DNA of 64,000 bases. It comes from Streptomyces beigongshangae (lineage in GTDB: Bacteria > Actinomycetota > Actinomycetes > Streptomycetales > Streptomycetaceae). Position 1 is the stretch's first letter. Each line of letters opens with the position of its first letter. A program made the translations under genes and the position numbers. The notes under the pieces are model-generated. The model did no database searches, had not been told where the DNA came from, and saw nothing but the letters and a program-made list of their open reading frames with translations. This document shows, piece after piece, positions 33,260 to 42,252 of this stretch. The DNA lies in NCBI RefSeq assembly GCF_019710745.1, contig NZ_JAHKJW010000012.1, positions 94,179-158,178 on the forward strand. Direction: 5' to 3'.

Positions 33260-34455
33260 CCTTGCTCGCGGACCAGTGGGCCGGGAACACCAGACATTTC
33301 TGGATGCGTGGAGAACGGCCGAGCGAACCGGTGTGGCGGGACGAGGCCACCGACATCTGGCACGTGTACGGCTACCCCGAAGCGCTGGAGGTCCTCAGCG
33401 GCACAGAGGTCTACTCGTCGGAGACGGCCCGCCGATTCGCGCCGGAGGGCGGCGAGCAGTTCGCCGAGGGCAACCTCTTCCAGCTCGACCCGCCGGTCCA
33501 CCGCGAACTGCGCAAACTGACGGCACACGCTTTCACCCCCCGGGTGGTCGCCGACCTGGAACCCCGCGTCGCCGAGATCACCCACGAGCTGATCGACCGG
33601 CTCCAGGGCCGGGACCGGTTCGACCTGGTGGCCGAACTGGCGTACCCGCTGCCGATCATCGTGATCTCCGAGCTGCTCGGCGTACCCGCCGACGACTACC
33701 CGCTGTTCAAGCAGTGGGTCGACGACATGATGGCCGCGAACGGACGGTTCGACCTGTCCGACGACCCGGAGAAGCAGGCTCAGGACGCCCGCGCCCAGCT
33801 CGAGGCATCCGAACGGATCACGGAGTACCTCCTCGAGCACGCACGCGAGCGCCGCAAGCGCGGGCGTGACGACCTGCTGACCCGGTTCGTGGAGGCCGAG
33901 GTCGACGGACAACGGCTGACCGACCACCAGATCGCCAAAATCGGCAACCTGCTGCTGGTCGCAGGGCACACGACCACGGCGATGCTGCTGGCCAACGCGG
34001 TGCTGTGCCTGGACGCCTTCCCCGACCAGCAGGCCAGGGCCAGGGCCGACCGCTCGCTGGTGCCCACCGCCTTCGAGGAGGTGCACCGGTTCATGACGCC
34101 GGTCTCGGCCGTCTACCGGGCGACCAACACGGACACCGAGCTGGCCGGCAAGCGGATCCCGGCCGAGCGGATGGTGATGGTCTGGTGCGCCGCGGCCAAC
34201 CGGGACGACCGCCAGTTCACCGAACCGCACGCCTTCGATGTCACCCGCGACCCCAATCCGCACATCGGTTTCGGCCGCGGCATCCACTTCTGTCTCGGTG
34301 CTCCTCTGGCCCGGCTGGAGGGCCGCGTCGCACTGGACATCATCTTCGACCGCTATCCCCGGATCGGCCTCGATCCGCACAGGCCGCCGACGTTCATTCC
34401 CTCGCACGACCTGATCGGCGTCCAGGACCTGCACGTCACCGTCGATCCTGCCTGA
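33256..34455 (+). CDS. Cytochrome P450, tailoring hydroxylase
   Basis: Soluble bacterial P450 of 399 aa. Visible are the I-helix [10 protein letters not shown], the ExxR motif within EEVHRF, and the heme loop [10 protein letters not shown] with the Cys ligand. ATG 33256 overlaps the NRPS stop (ATGA), so it is co-translated with the synthetase. The N-terminus, [12 protein letters not shown], resembles that of the second P450, indicating paralogues. P450s of this kind in NRPS clusters hydroxylate amino acids tethered to T domains or the finished peptide. Candidate sites are the beta-carbon of the trans-loaded residue or the rings of the two unusual D-residues; the sequence does not choose. Confidence 0.92.
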   Translation: MTLLADQWAGNTRHFWMRGERPSEPVWRDEATDIWHVYGYPEALEVLSGTEVYSSETARRFAPEGGEQFAEGNLFQLDPPVHRELRKLTAHAFTPRVVADLEPRVAEITHELIDRLQGRDRFDLVAELAYPLPIIVISELLGVPADDYPLFKQWVDDMMAANGRFDLSDDPEKQAQDARAQLEASERITEYLLEHARERRKRGRDDLLTRFVEAEVDGQRLTDHQIAKIGNLLLVAGHTTTAMLLANAVLCLDAFPDQQARARADRSLVPTAFEEVHRFMTPVSAVYRATNTDTELAGKRIPAERMVMVWCAAANRDDRQFTEPHAFDVTRDPNPHIGFGRGIHFCLGAPLARLEGRVALDIIFDRYPRIGLDPHRPPTFIPSHDLIGVQDLHVTVDPA

Positions 34456-34567
34456 GCCGCCGAGGGACACCGTGACCGCACCCGCCGAACGCCGGGACGG
34501 CCGGCCCGGCGGGAGGGCACCGGACGACCGCAGTACCCACGCCAACCCCTGAGCGAAAGTGAGTCCG

Positions 34568-35761
34568 ATGAACGCCATCACTGACCTGTGGAACGTCCAC
34601 CCGCGCCATGAGTGGCTGCGTGGTGAGCGACCGGGCCGGCCGGTCGAGTTCGACGACGAGACGGGCATGTGGCACGTCTACGGGTACCCCGAGGCGGTCA
34701 CGGTACTGGGTGACCCGGCGACCTACTCGTCCGACGTCGCCCGCAGGTTCGTACCCGGGGCCGAACAGTGGGACTTCGACGGCAACCTGACCCAGCTCGA
34801 CCCGCCGGAGCACAAGAACCTTCGCACCCTCGTCAGCCGGGCGTTCACTCCCAAGACGGTGGCCGACCTGGAATCCACCATCGCGGAGGTGACCGAGGGG
34901 CTGGTCGACGAACTGGACACCGACGAGTTCGATCTGGTCGATGCCATCGCCTATCCGCTGCCCATGATCGTCATCGCCGACCTCCTCGGTACCCCCCGGG
35001 AGGACCGGGACCTGATCAAACAGTGGGCGGACGACAGCCTCGCCGAACGCGGCCAGATCAAGACCAAGGACGAGGACGGGGAACAGACCCGCTCGATAGC
35101 CAGCCAGCGTGACGACCAGCGGAAAATGAACGACTACCTGCTCGAACACGTCACCGACCGGCGCAGGAACCCCAAGGACGATCTACTGAGCAACCTGGTC
35201 CAGGCCGAGGTCGACGGCGAGCGGCTCACGGACAACCAAGTGGTCAACTTCGCCAGTCTGCTGTTCTTCGCCGGACACATCACCACCACCATGCTGCTGG
35301 GCAACACGCTGCTGTGCCTGGACGCGTACCCGGAGCAGCTGGCGCGGGTCCGTGAGGACCGGACCCTGGTACCGCCGGCGATCGAGGAATCCCTGCGTTA
35401 TCTGAGCCCGCTCGCCTCCGCCTACCGTGCGACCAACGCCGACGTGGAACTCGGTGGCACACACATCCCCAAGGACCAGATGATCGAAGTGTGGCTCGCC
35501 GCCGCGAACCGGGATCCACGCCGGTTCACCGACCCCGACACCTTCGACCTGTCCCGCACCTCCAACCAGCACCTCGGATTCAGCCACGGCATCCACTTCT
35601 GCCTGGGCGGCCCGCTCGCCCGTCTGGAAGGACGGGTCGCGCTGAACATCCTGCTCGACCGGTTCACCGAGCTACGTGTCGACCACGACCGCGCACCGGA
35701 GTTCCTCACCTCACCCGACTTCACCGGGGTGTGGACCCTGCCGCTGCGCGTGCGCCGTTAG
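34568..35761 (+). CDS. Cytochrome P450, second tailoring hydroxylase
   Basis: P450 of 397 aa, paralogue of the gene 112 bases upstream. It has AGHITTTMLLG in the I-helix, EESLRYL (ExxR), and the heme loop FSHGIHFCLGG with Cys; the usual FGxG is here FSHG. ATG 34568 is chosen because the protein then aligns with the start of its paralogue (NAITDLW against TLLADQW); a GTG at 34559 is also in frame. Its stop is 9 bases before the flavoprotein start, so the three oxidative genes form one transcript with the NRPS. Two paralogous P450s next to two duplicated modules may mean one enzyme per unusual residue. Confidence 0.9.
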   Translation: MNAITDLWNVHPRHEWLRGERPGRPVEFDDETGMWHVYGYPEAVTVLGDPATYSSDVARRFVPGAEQWDFDGNLTQLDPPEHKNLRTLVSRAFTPKTVADLESTIAEVTEGLVDELDTDEFDLVDAIAYPLPMIVIADLLGTPREDRDLIKQWADDSLAERGQIKTKDEDGEQTRSIASQRDDQRKMNDYLLEHVTDRRRNPKDDLLSNLVQAEVDGERLTDNQVVNFASLLFFAGHITTTMLLGNTLLCLDAYPEQLARVREDRTLVPPAIEESLRYLSPLASAYRATNADVELGGTHIPKDQMIEVWLAAANRDPRRFTDPDTFDLSRTSNQHLGFSHGIHFCLGGPLARLEGRVALNILLDRFTELRVDHDRAPEFLTSPDFTGVWTLPLRVRR

Positions 35762-35770
35762 CCGTCCCCG

Positions 35771-36967
35771 ATGAACAACACGTACGACGTCATCGTGGTG
35801 GGCGCCCGCGTCGCCGGATCTCCGACCGCCATGCTCCTGGCGCGTATCGGGTACCGGGTCCTGCTGCTGGAACGCGCGCGCTTCCCCCGGGACACGCTGT
35901 CCACCCTGCTCATCCATCAGCCCGGGGGCGCGTTGCTCAAGCGGTGGGGCGTGCTGCCCGAGGTGGTCGCCACCGGGTGTCCGCCGATCGACCGGGTCAG
36001 CTACACCGTGGCCGATGTCCGGCTGGAAGGGTGCTCCTGGGCCGTCGACGGGGTGCGGACCGCCTTCGCACCCCGTCGGTACCTCCTCGACCCGGTCCTG
36101 GTACAGGCCGCGGTCGACTCGGGCGCCGAGTTCCGGGACGAGTCCACCGTGCTCGATCTGGTCTTCGACGGTGACCGGGTGACCGGGGTACGGGTACGGA
36201 CGGGCGGAACCGAGTACACCGTGCGCGCGCCCCTGGTCGTAGGTGCGGACGGGATGCGGTCCACCGTGGCCGCCAGGGTCGGGGCGCCCTTCGAGACCGA
36301 GGAGCCCAAACTGACCTGTGCCTTTTACACGTACTGGTCGGACCTGCCGCAGCGGTTCCGGCTCCATGAGGCGCCCGGGAGCTGGGTGGGGACCATTCCG
36401 ACCAACGGCGGTGCGACGCTGGTCGGTGCGTACTTCCCGCAGCACCGGTTCGGGCAGCTGCGCGGCCACGGACTCGAAGCGCTTCTCTCCGCGGTCGAGC
36501 ACACCGCGCCGGAACTGCGTGAAGAGATGGTCGGCGGCCGTATGCTCGAACGTCTGCACGGAACGGGCGACCAGCGCAACTTCTTCCGCAGGGCCGCCGG
36601 TCCCGGGTGGGTGCTTGTGGGGGACGCCGGGCACCACAAGGACTCCATCACCGCACGAGGCATCACGGACGCCTTTCGGCAGGTGCAGTTGCTCGTCGAC
36701 TGCATCGGTGACGGGGTGCACGAACCGCAGCGGCTCAGCGATGCGCTCAGCAGGTTCGCCGCACTGCGCCATGACATGCTGGTGACCGACTACCGCAACA
36801 CGCTTGCGACCGCCGCGCTGGCGGCCGGCAAGCACCAGATCGAGTTGCTCCGGGCGATCGGGAGCAGCGCCGAACTCACCGATCGCTACTTCTCGGCGAT
36901 GTCGGGCGCCTGTCCGGCGGACGAGTTCGTCACGCCCGAGCTGCTCGATCTCATGGCGTCCAGCTGA
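35771..36967 (+). CDS. FAD-dependent oxidoreductase (class A monooxygenase / halogenase-like fold)
   Basis: Flavoprotein of 398 aa with an N-terminal dinucleotide-binding motif (VVGARVAGSPTA) and the later GDAGHHKDSITARGITDAF block typical of group A flavin monooxygenases and geranylgeranyl-reductase-like proteins. The WxWxIP signature of tryptophan-type halogenases is absent, so halogenation is unlikely. It lies 9 bases after the second P450 and ends the NRPS operon. It could hydroxylate or N-oxidise a residue, or oxidise or reduce a ring such as one derived from prephenate. It is not of the ornithine N-hydroxylase type by the motifs I can see. Confidence 0.85.
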   Translation: MNNTYDVIVVGARVAGSPTAMLLARIGYRVLLLERARFPRDTLSTLLIHQPGGALLKRWGVLPEVVATGCPPIDRVSYTVADVRLEGCSWAVDGVRTAFAPRRYLLDPVLVQAAVDSGAEFRDESTVLDLVFDGDRVTGVRVRTGGTEYTVRAPLVVGADGMRSTVAARVGAPFETEEPKLTCAFYTYWSDLPQRFRLHEAPGSWVGTIPTNGGATLVGAYFPQHRFGQLRGHGLEALLSAVEHTAPELREEMVGGRMLERLHGTGDQRNFFRRAAGPGWVLVGDAGHHKDSITARGITDAFRQVQLLVDCIGDGVHEPQRLSDALSRFAALRHDMLVTDYRNTLATAALAAGKHQIELLRAIGSSAELTDRYFSAMSGACPADEFVTPELLDLMASS

Positions 36968-37058
36968 ACGGAGCACGGTGGCGTCCGGCGAGTGGCGGCG
37001 GAGGACGACGTCCACTGCCGGACGTCCGTGCGTCCGGTGTGCGTACGCCTCGTGGGAA

Positions 37059-37571
37059 CTACCGCACCCAGCCGTTGAACTGCTGCCTGCCGCGAGGGGC
37101 TCGTCTGCTGTTGGCCAGTGCTGCGGCGGAGGCCCGAACCATCCACGCGTTGACCGAGATGCCCTGCCGGGACGCCGCTTCCTCGATCTGTTCCTTCATC
37201 GCCTGGGGAGGACGGAAGTTGATCCGGGCCGTGGCGCCATTTCCGGCGCCATTGAATGCTCCGGCCGACCACTCGGTGGCCGCGTCGCCGGCCGCGTCCA
37301 TGGCGTTCTCTGCGGGGGCGTTGCCGTCCGGCGGGGGCGTCACCACGAAACTGGGTTCCATCCCCCGCAGGAGGAGGTCCACCGAGCCGGGTGCCAGGCT
37401 CCGGGTGATCTCGTCGGCCGCGGCCGACAGGACCTTGAGCAGTGTGAGTCGGACGGCCGACTCCAGTGGAGCGATGAGTCGCTCGGCAACTGCGCGGGTC
37501 TCGGCATCTCCTGCTGCGAACGCTGCGACCAGCTCTTCGCGCAGGGGCTCGACATACTCCCGTAGTTCCAT
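37059..37571 (-). CDS. Ribbon-helix-helix (HicB/Arc-like) DNA-binding protein
   Basis: A protein of 170 aa. The C-terminal part (about 113-150), ARINFRPPQAMKEQ followed by SRQGISVNAWMVRA, is the ribbon-helix-helix fold seen in HicB/CopG/Arc proteins: a beta strand that reads DNA, then two helices. The N-terminal helix-rich half (PLREELVAAFAAGD...) may be for dimerisation or ligand sensing. No toxin gene adjoins it, so an antitoxin role is not supported. The ATG at 37571 directly touches a TGGnnCCATnATGGC site, suggesting autoregulation. The same motif lies before the MMPL transporter gene. It converges on the NRPS operon and probably marks the cluster edge. Confidence 0.75.
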   Translation of the reverse strand: MELREYVEPLREELVAAFAAGDAETRAVAERLIAPLESAVRLTLLKVLSAAADEITRSLAPGSVDLLLRGMEPSFVVTPPPDGNAPAENAMDAAGDAATEWSAGAFNGAGNGATARINFRPPQAMKEQIEEAASRQGISVNAWMVRASAAALANSRRAPRGRQQFNGWVR

Positions 37572-37585
37572 GGAACCATCATGGC
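37571..37585. promoter_or_regulatory. Operator-like motif TGGAACCATCATGGC at the RHH gene start
   Basis: Copy 1 of a 15-bp motif, TGGnnCCATnATGGC, whose core CCATnATGG is palindromic. It abuts the start codon of the ribbon-helix-helix gene, where a bound repressor would block initiation. Confidence 0.5.
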
Positions 37586-38207
37586 ATGCTGATTGCGCCG
37601 CGCGGCACCTGCCTGGCCAACAATCATGCGCAACCCCTTTGTTCAGGTGAAACGTGCCACTCCCCGGTCGGGGGAGGGCATCCTTCCGCAGGCTGCCGGG
37701 TCACCGGATGCCAACTGCGTCGGACTGATCCGTCGCCATTGTGGCTTGCAATAGCGCCATTTGACGCTACCGAATGCCATGCGCCGTGAGAGCCGGCAGC
37801 TGTCGTCGCGGCGAAGAGCAAGGCGGTCGTCCCGGAGTCGGGGCGGGGTGTCTTCGGACAAGGCCGCCGGACTGTTCCACCGGGTCCGTGCCCGGCCGTC
37901 GAGTGCCGGTCCGGCTGCATGGGTGCGGGCCCCGGAGAGCGGGGGATGTCCTCTTCCGGGGCCCGCGGCAACAGCACCGGTGAACCGGTGCGAAGGGCAC
38001 CGGTGCCTGAACTCGGCGGGGCCGTCCTCACTCTGCGTCCCCGTGGCGATCCGGATCCCATGCCATGGGTCGGCATGCGTGGCGCCAAAGTGTTGGCGCC
38101 ATTATGGCACTTCCCTGGCTCTGATGTAAACGCCCGGTCCGCCGGAGGCTTGACCGCATGACGCCGGTCCTGGCGGGCGCAGCGCGCCGGACCGGGACCG
38201 GTGGGAC
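37572..38207. other. Gene-free gap between the RHH and DUF4097 genes
   Basis: I find no credible coding sequence in these 636 bases; the open frames are low-complexity Arg/Ser/Pro products of high GC. It contains operator-like copies at 37571 and 38094, the latter next to GGCGCC repeats at 38081-38100, and a weaker match at 37752-37766. Confidence 0.5.
38094..38108. promoter_or_regulatory. Operator-like motif TGGCGCCATTATGGC
   Basis: Copy 2 of the TGGnnCCATnATGGC motif, about 100 bases past the DUF4097 stop and 520 bases upstream of the RHH start. A GGCGCC pair (38081-38086, 38095-38100) overlaps it. It could serve a promoter for the RHH gene. Confidence 0.4.
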
Positions 38208-39050
38208 TCATTCCGTAGTGGCCCGTTCCACCACGACGTCGCCGATCACGGTTCGGGCCTGGATGTGCACGACCTCGTCGGCCGGCACTCCCGTCTCCAG
38301 GAGTGAGAGGGACGTGTAGACGGTGCCTGTGGCGGAGTCGAGGGACAGGCGGGTGCCGCTGGTCCGGGCCACCCCGATCCGGATGCTGCCGAACGTGGTG
38401 GCAGCGACGACGGACCCCCGCACCACCTCCCCGATGTCGATGTCCCCCTGGATCGTCCGTGCGTCCACATCGGCGTGCGCCCGGCTGATCCTGATGGCCC
38501 CCTTCTCGGCGTGCAGACGGACGGCTCCGTGCGCCCTTCCCACGGTTGCGTCGCCCTCGCCCTTCGCCCTGATCGTGGCTCCGCCCTCGATCTGCCCCAG
38601 GCGGACGTCGCTGCGATCCGCCGTGACCTCGATGCTGCCCGTCGCGTAGGCGACCGTGATGTCGCCGAGGGAGGCGGCCAGCCGCGGACTGTCGGCACGG
38701 TCGAGCCTGATGTGGCCCAGTCCCGTGCTCAGATCGCACTTGCCCAGTTCCCCCACCCCGAGGAAGTCCGCCGCCGTACCCTGGCCGTGCAGGCTCGATC
38801 CCGTCGGCACGGCCATCACCACGAGAACCGCACCCCCGCTCCCTCCGGGTTCCGGGACGTTCACGAGCAACCGGCCGTCGGCGTACTCGATGCGCAGCTG
38901 CTCCGCGGCCTGCAGGTCGTCTTGGTCGTCGCTGTCGCGCGGGTACGCCTCCACCGTCGTCTCGGACCGGTCGCTCGCGACGATCCGGACCTGGCCGAAC
39001 TCGAGGTCGAGTACTACTCGGACGGGTGCGGGCGTGTCGAACGTCGGCAT
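38208..39050 (-). CDS. DUF4097-family beta-strand-repeat protein
   Basis: A protein of 280 aa made of short repeated beta strands (LSTGLGHIRLDRA, GSIEVTADRSDVRLG, GAIRISRAHADVDA, GSIRIGVARTSGT), the pattern of DUF4097 proteins, which are predicted to form a right-handed beta helix. No signal peptide or membrane segment is visible, so it is probably cytoplasmic. Its function is unknown. In Streptomyces such genes often sit beside a HicB/RHH-like gene, as here, which suggests a functional pair. The start, ATG 39050, opens MPTFDTPAPVRVVLD; longer in-frame extensions upstream look non-coding. Confidence 0.82.
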   Translation of the reverse strand: MPTFDTPAPVRVVLDLEFGQVRIVASDRSETTVEAYPRDSDDQDDLQAAEQLRIEYADGRLLVNVPEPGGSGGAVLVVMAVPTGSSLHGQGTAADFLGVGELGKCDLSTGLGHIRLDRADSPRLAASLGDITVAYATGSIEVTADRSDVRLGQIEGGATIRAKGEGDATVGRAHGAVRLHAEKGAIRISRAHADVDARTIQGDIDIGEVVRGSVVAATTFGSIRIGVARTSGTRLSLDSATGTVYTSLSLLETGVPADEVVHIQARTVIGDVVVERATTE

Positions 39051-39940
39051 GGCGAGCCGCCTTCGGGATATCTGCGGCCGTCGGCCTGGTGCAGACGGCA
39101 ACCGGAACGACGCAGGACCACGCTTCGCCGCGGAGTCCCCCCGGAACCCGGGGCGCGGGCCCGAACGGCCGGGGGCACGGCCGGATCCCGGCCCGCCCCC
39201 GGCGAGCCGGACGCTCCGTACCCCACCACTCGTCTGCCGCGTCCGGTACCCGTCCACCTCTTGCCGCCCACCGTCGGGTCCCCCTCTCGACAGACCTGGA
39301 GAGAGCCGGTGGGGGTCGCCTCGAGCTGCGGGGCGCAATTCTCTACTGACGCCATGCGGTGCCACATTAGCGCCGCAATGGGCTGCTTGGGTCGAACGGG
39401 TTCGGAACCCCGGTTGGCAGCGCGCGGAATCGGTCACGGACGCGGGGGCGGCGCTCGGGAGCGGTGTCCTGATCGCGAGTTCCCACGACCGATGCCTTTC
39501 GGTCAACGTGAGGCTGTGACCTGCCCGTTGCCCCCTCCGCCTGTCGGGACGTATCCACAGGTCGCAGTCGGGATGCGGAGGGGTGGCCGCGCGTCCGGCG
39601 TCTCGGCGCTGTGCAATGTGAGCCAGGGAGACGCAAGTTGATAGCAGGAGTGGTGCCAGATGGTGCCATCATGGCGTTATGGTTGCTCTGTAATTGCTCT
39701 GTATTTCGGTCGACCTACTCGCACACCTCGTCGCGTCACCCCCTACCGGGGCGTGCGTACCGAGCAGGGGGGCAGCGTGAGCCGGGCGGTGACCGCTGCC
39801 CGCCGTTCCTTCCTGCCCATCGATCCGCGCGACCGCTCACGCGACCTGGTCCGCCCCGACCGAGCCGATGCCGTCCGTTGCGTCCCGAGCCCTTTCGGCA
39901 CATCTCGTCCTTGGTGCGTACTCACAGGAGTTGGATCACA
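39051..39940. promoter_or_regulatory. Long divergent intergenic region, DUF4097 gene to MMPL gene
   Basis: No credible gene is seen in about 890 bases. It should hold promoters for both flanking genes. It contains a degenerate operator-like copy at 39351-39364 (TGGCACCGCATGGC on the - strand) and the good copy at 39661-39675. Confidence 0.45.
39661..39675. promoter_or_regulatory. Operator-like motif TGGTGCCATCATGGC upstream of the MMPL gene
   Basis: Copy 3 of TGGnnCCATnATGGC, about 265 bases before the proposed transporter start. TGGTGCCA also occurs exactly 10 bases earlier (39651), one helical turn away, so two regulator dimers could bind the same face. Confidence 0.5.
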
Positions 39941-42181
39941 TTGGCCACCTTGCTCTGCAGAATCGGCTGCTTCGCCTTCAGGCGACGAGGTCTCACTGTT
40001 CTGCTGTGGTTCCTCGTCCTGATCGGGGCGGCAGGCGCCGCCTCGTCCGCACCACCCCCGCCCGCCGACACCTTCTCCATGCCGGGTACGGAGTCCCAGA
40101 AAGCTTTCGACCTGCTGGAGGAGAAGTTCCCGGCGGCAAGCGCGGACGGTGCCTCGGCGCGAGTGGTGGTCCGCGCGCCGGAGGACGAAAAGGTCTCCGG
40201 TCCCGGGACGAAGAAGAAGGTGGCCGCTCTCGTCGCCGACCTGTCGAAGGCTCCGCAGGTCGTCAGGACCTCGGACCCCTTCGTCGCGGACGCCGTCAGC
40301 GAGGACGGCACAACCGCCTACACGGTCGTCACGTACGACGTCGCTGCCGCGGAAATGTCCGACGAGGCGCATGACGCCCTTCTCGCGGCGGCCGACGAAG
40401 CCCGCGCGGACGGACTCGAGGTCGAGATGGGCGGTGATGCGGTCCCCGTGGAGCAGACGATGGAGGGCACCGCTGAAATCATCGGCATCGGCGTCTCCGC
40501 CGTGATCCTGCTGGTGACCTTCGGCTCGCTGGTGGCGGCGGGCATGCCGCTGCTCACCGCCGTCGTGGGGGTCGGCATCGGCGTCTCCGTGATCGGCGCC
40601 CTCGGCAGCACGCTCGGTCTGTCCTCGACCACCACCACCCTGGCCATGATGATCGGCCTGGCCGTGGGGATCGACTACGCCCTGTTCATCGTCTCCCGCT
40701 ACCGCACCGAGGTGGCCGAGGGCCGGGAGCGCGAGCAGGCCGCCGGGCGGGCGGTGGGCACCGCGGGCTCCGCCGTGGTCTTCGCCGGCCTCACCGTCAT
40801 CGTCGCCCTCGTCGGCCTCACCGTCGTCAACGTCCCGGTCCTGACCAAAATGGGTCTGGCCGCGGCGGGTACCGTCGCGGTCGCCGTCCTGATCGCTGTC
40901 ACCCTCGTGCCGGCGCTGCTCGGCTTCGCCCCGTACAGGGTGCTGAACCGGCGGGACCGCAAGCAGGCCAAGGGCAAGTCACTGTCGAAGCGGCAGCGCC
41001 GCAAGGCCGCGAAACGAGCTGCCCGACAGCGGCCGAACCTGGGTGCCCGGTGGGCGGGCTTCGTCCTGCGCCGCCCCGTCGCCGTACTGCTGTTCGGGAT
41101 TCTCGGTCTCGGTGTCGTGGCCGCTCCCGCGACGCGGCTGGAACTCGGCCTGCCCGGCGAGGGCACCATGGCTCCCGAGACCACCCAGCGCAAGGCGTAC
41201 GACATCCTGTCGGACTCCTTCGGTCCCGGCTTCAACGGCCCCTTGACGGTCACCGTCGAGGCCGACGACGCCAAGTCCGTGGGAGAGGACGTGGCCGCCA
41301 GGCTGTCCGACGAGCCCGGCGTCGCCCGGGTGAGCCCGCCGACCCCCAACAAAGCGGGTGACACCGCGATCATCAACGTCATTCCGGACACGGGGCCGAC
41401 GGACGGCAAGACGGAGCAACTGGTCAAGAACCTGCGCGACGACCTCGCCGGTGCCGGGCGCACCCACGGCGCCGAGGTCCTGGTGAGCGGGCAGACAGCC
41501 ATGTTCATCGACTTCTCCAAGACCCTCAACAACGCGTTGCTGCCCTATCTCGGCCTCGTGGTCGGTCTCGCCTTCCTGCTCCTGATCCTCGTCTTCAGGT
41601 CGTTCCTCGTGCCGTTGAAGGCGGCTCTCGGATTCCTGCTCTCGGTCTCCGCGGCGCTCGGTGCCATCGTGGCGATCTTCCAGTGGGGCTGGTTCGCCGA
41701 CATCGTGGGGGTCGACCAACCGGGCCCGATCATGAGCACCATGCCGATCATCCTGATCGGCGTCGTCTTCGGCCTCGCGATGGACTACGAGGTCTTCCTG
41801 GTGTCCCGGATGCGCGAAGCCTACGTCCACGGGGAGTCGACCCACCGGGCGGTGGTCACCGGTTTCCGGTACGGAGGCCGTGTGGTCGCCGCGGCGGCGC
41901 TCATCATGACGAGCGTCTTCTCCGGATTCATCATGGAGGACAACGACTTCGTACGGATGGTCGGCCTCGGGCTCGCTCTGGCGGTCCTCTTCGACGCTTT
42001 CGTCGTCCGTATGGCCATCATTCCGGGGCTCTTCGCCCTGCTCGGCGACCGCGCGTGGTGGTTGCCGAAGTGGCTCGACCGGATGCTGCCCGACATGGAT
42101 GTCGAAGGCGAGCGGCTGTCGCGTCAGCTCGCAGCCCCGCGGAACCGGCGCACGGTCCGGGAGGACGAGTACAGCCGCTGA
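39941..42181 (+). CDS. MMPL-family (RND superfamily) membrane transporter
   Basis: Integral membrane protein of about 746 aa with the two-fold MMPL layout: an N-terminal membrane helix (GLTVLLWFLVLIGAAG), a large outside domain, a bundle of helices with GLAVGIDYALFIVSRYR, a basic inside loop (KQAKGKSLSKRQRRKAAKR), a second outside domain, and a second bundle with FGLAMDYEVFLVSRMREA. The two GxxxDY motifs carry the proton-relay Asp residues. Members export lipids, glycolipids and peptides in actinobacteria. It could be the exporter of the nearby peptide, but no sequence evidence links them. TTG 39941 follows AGGAG by 10 bases; GTG 39914 is an alternative start. Confidence 0.88.
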   Translation: MATLLCRIGCFAFRRRGLTVLLWFLVLIGAAGAASSAPPPPADTFSMPGTESQKAFDLLEEKFPAASADGASARVVVRAPEDEKVSGPGTKKKVAALVADLSKAPQVVRTSDPFVADAVSEDGTTAYTVVTYDVAAAEMSDEAHDALLAAADEARADGLEVEMGGDAVPVEQTMEGTAEIIGIGVSAVILLVTFGSLVAAGMPLLTAVVGVGIGVSVIGALGSTLGLSSTTTTLAMMIGLAVGIDYALFIVSRYRTEVAEGREREQAAGRAVGTAGSAVVFAGLTVIVALVGLTVVNVPVLTKMGLAAAGTVAVAVLIAVTLVPALLGFAPYRVLNRRDRKQAKGKSLSKRQRRKAAKRAARQRPNLGARWAGFVLRRPVAVLLFGILGLGVVAAPATRLELGLPGEGTMAPETTQRKAYDILSDSFGPGFNGPLTVTVEADDAKSVGEDVAARLSDEPGVARVSPPTPNKAGDTAIINVIPDTGPTDGKTEQLVKNLRDDLAGAGRTHGAEVLVSGQTAMFIDFSKTLNNALLPYLGLVVGLAFLLLILVFRSFLVPLKAALGFLLSVSAALGAIVAIFQWGWFADIVGVDQPGPIMSTMPIILIGVVFGLAMDYEVFLVSRMREAYVHGESTHRAVVTGFRYGGRVVAAAALIMTSVFSGFIMEDNDFVRMVGLGLALAVLFDAFVVRMAIIPGLFALLGDRAWWLPKWLDRMLPDMDVEGERLSRQLAAPRNRRTVREDEYSR

Positions 42182-42190
42182 CGCCCGGCA

Positions 42191-42223
42191 GGGGCCGGAC
42201 CGCCGTGTCGCGGAACCGGCCCC
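42191..42223. terminator. Possible terminator after the MMPL gene
   Basis: GGGGCCGG (42191-42198) and CCGGCCCC (42216-42223) form an 8-bp stem with a 17-base loop, between the convergent MMPL and IS701-like genes. Weak by size alone. Confidence 0.35.
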
Positions 42224-42252
42224 CGCGAGCGGGGGGAAGCCGCGCCGCGTCG

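Noticed and set aside
1-36967. Piperazate biosynthesis genes (ornithine N-hydroxylase and piperazate synthase)
   Set aside because: I looked for them because of the unusual A-domain codes; none is present in the window. The flavoprotein at 35771 does not have the ornithine hydroxylase pattern.
35771-36967. FAD-dependent halogenase
   Set aside because: The WxWxIP motif of flavin halogenases is absent, so only a general flavin oxidoreductase is called.
37059-37571. HicAB toxin-antitoxin pair
   Set aside because: The RHH protein resembles HicB at its C-terminus, but no HicA-like toxin gene is adjacent and the N-terminal half differs.
37761-38129. + strand open frame in the RHH-DUF4097 gap
   Set aside because: The product is low-complexity Ser/Arg/Pro without motifs or a good ribosome site.
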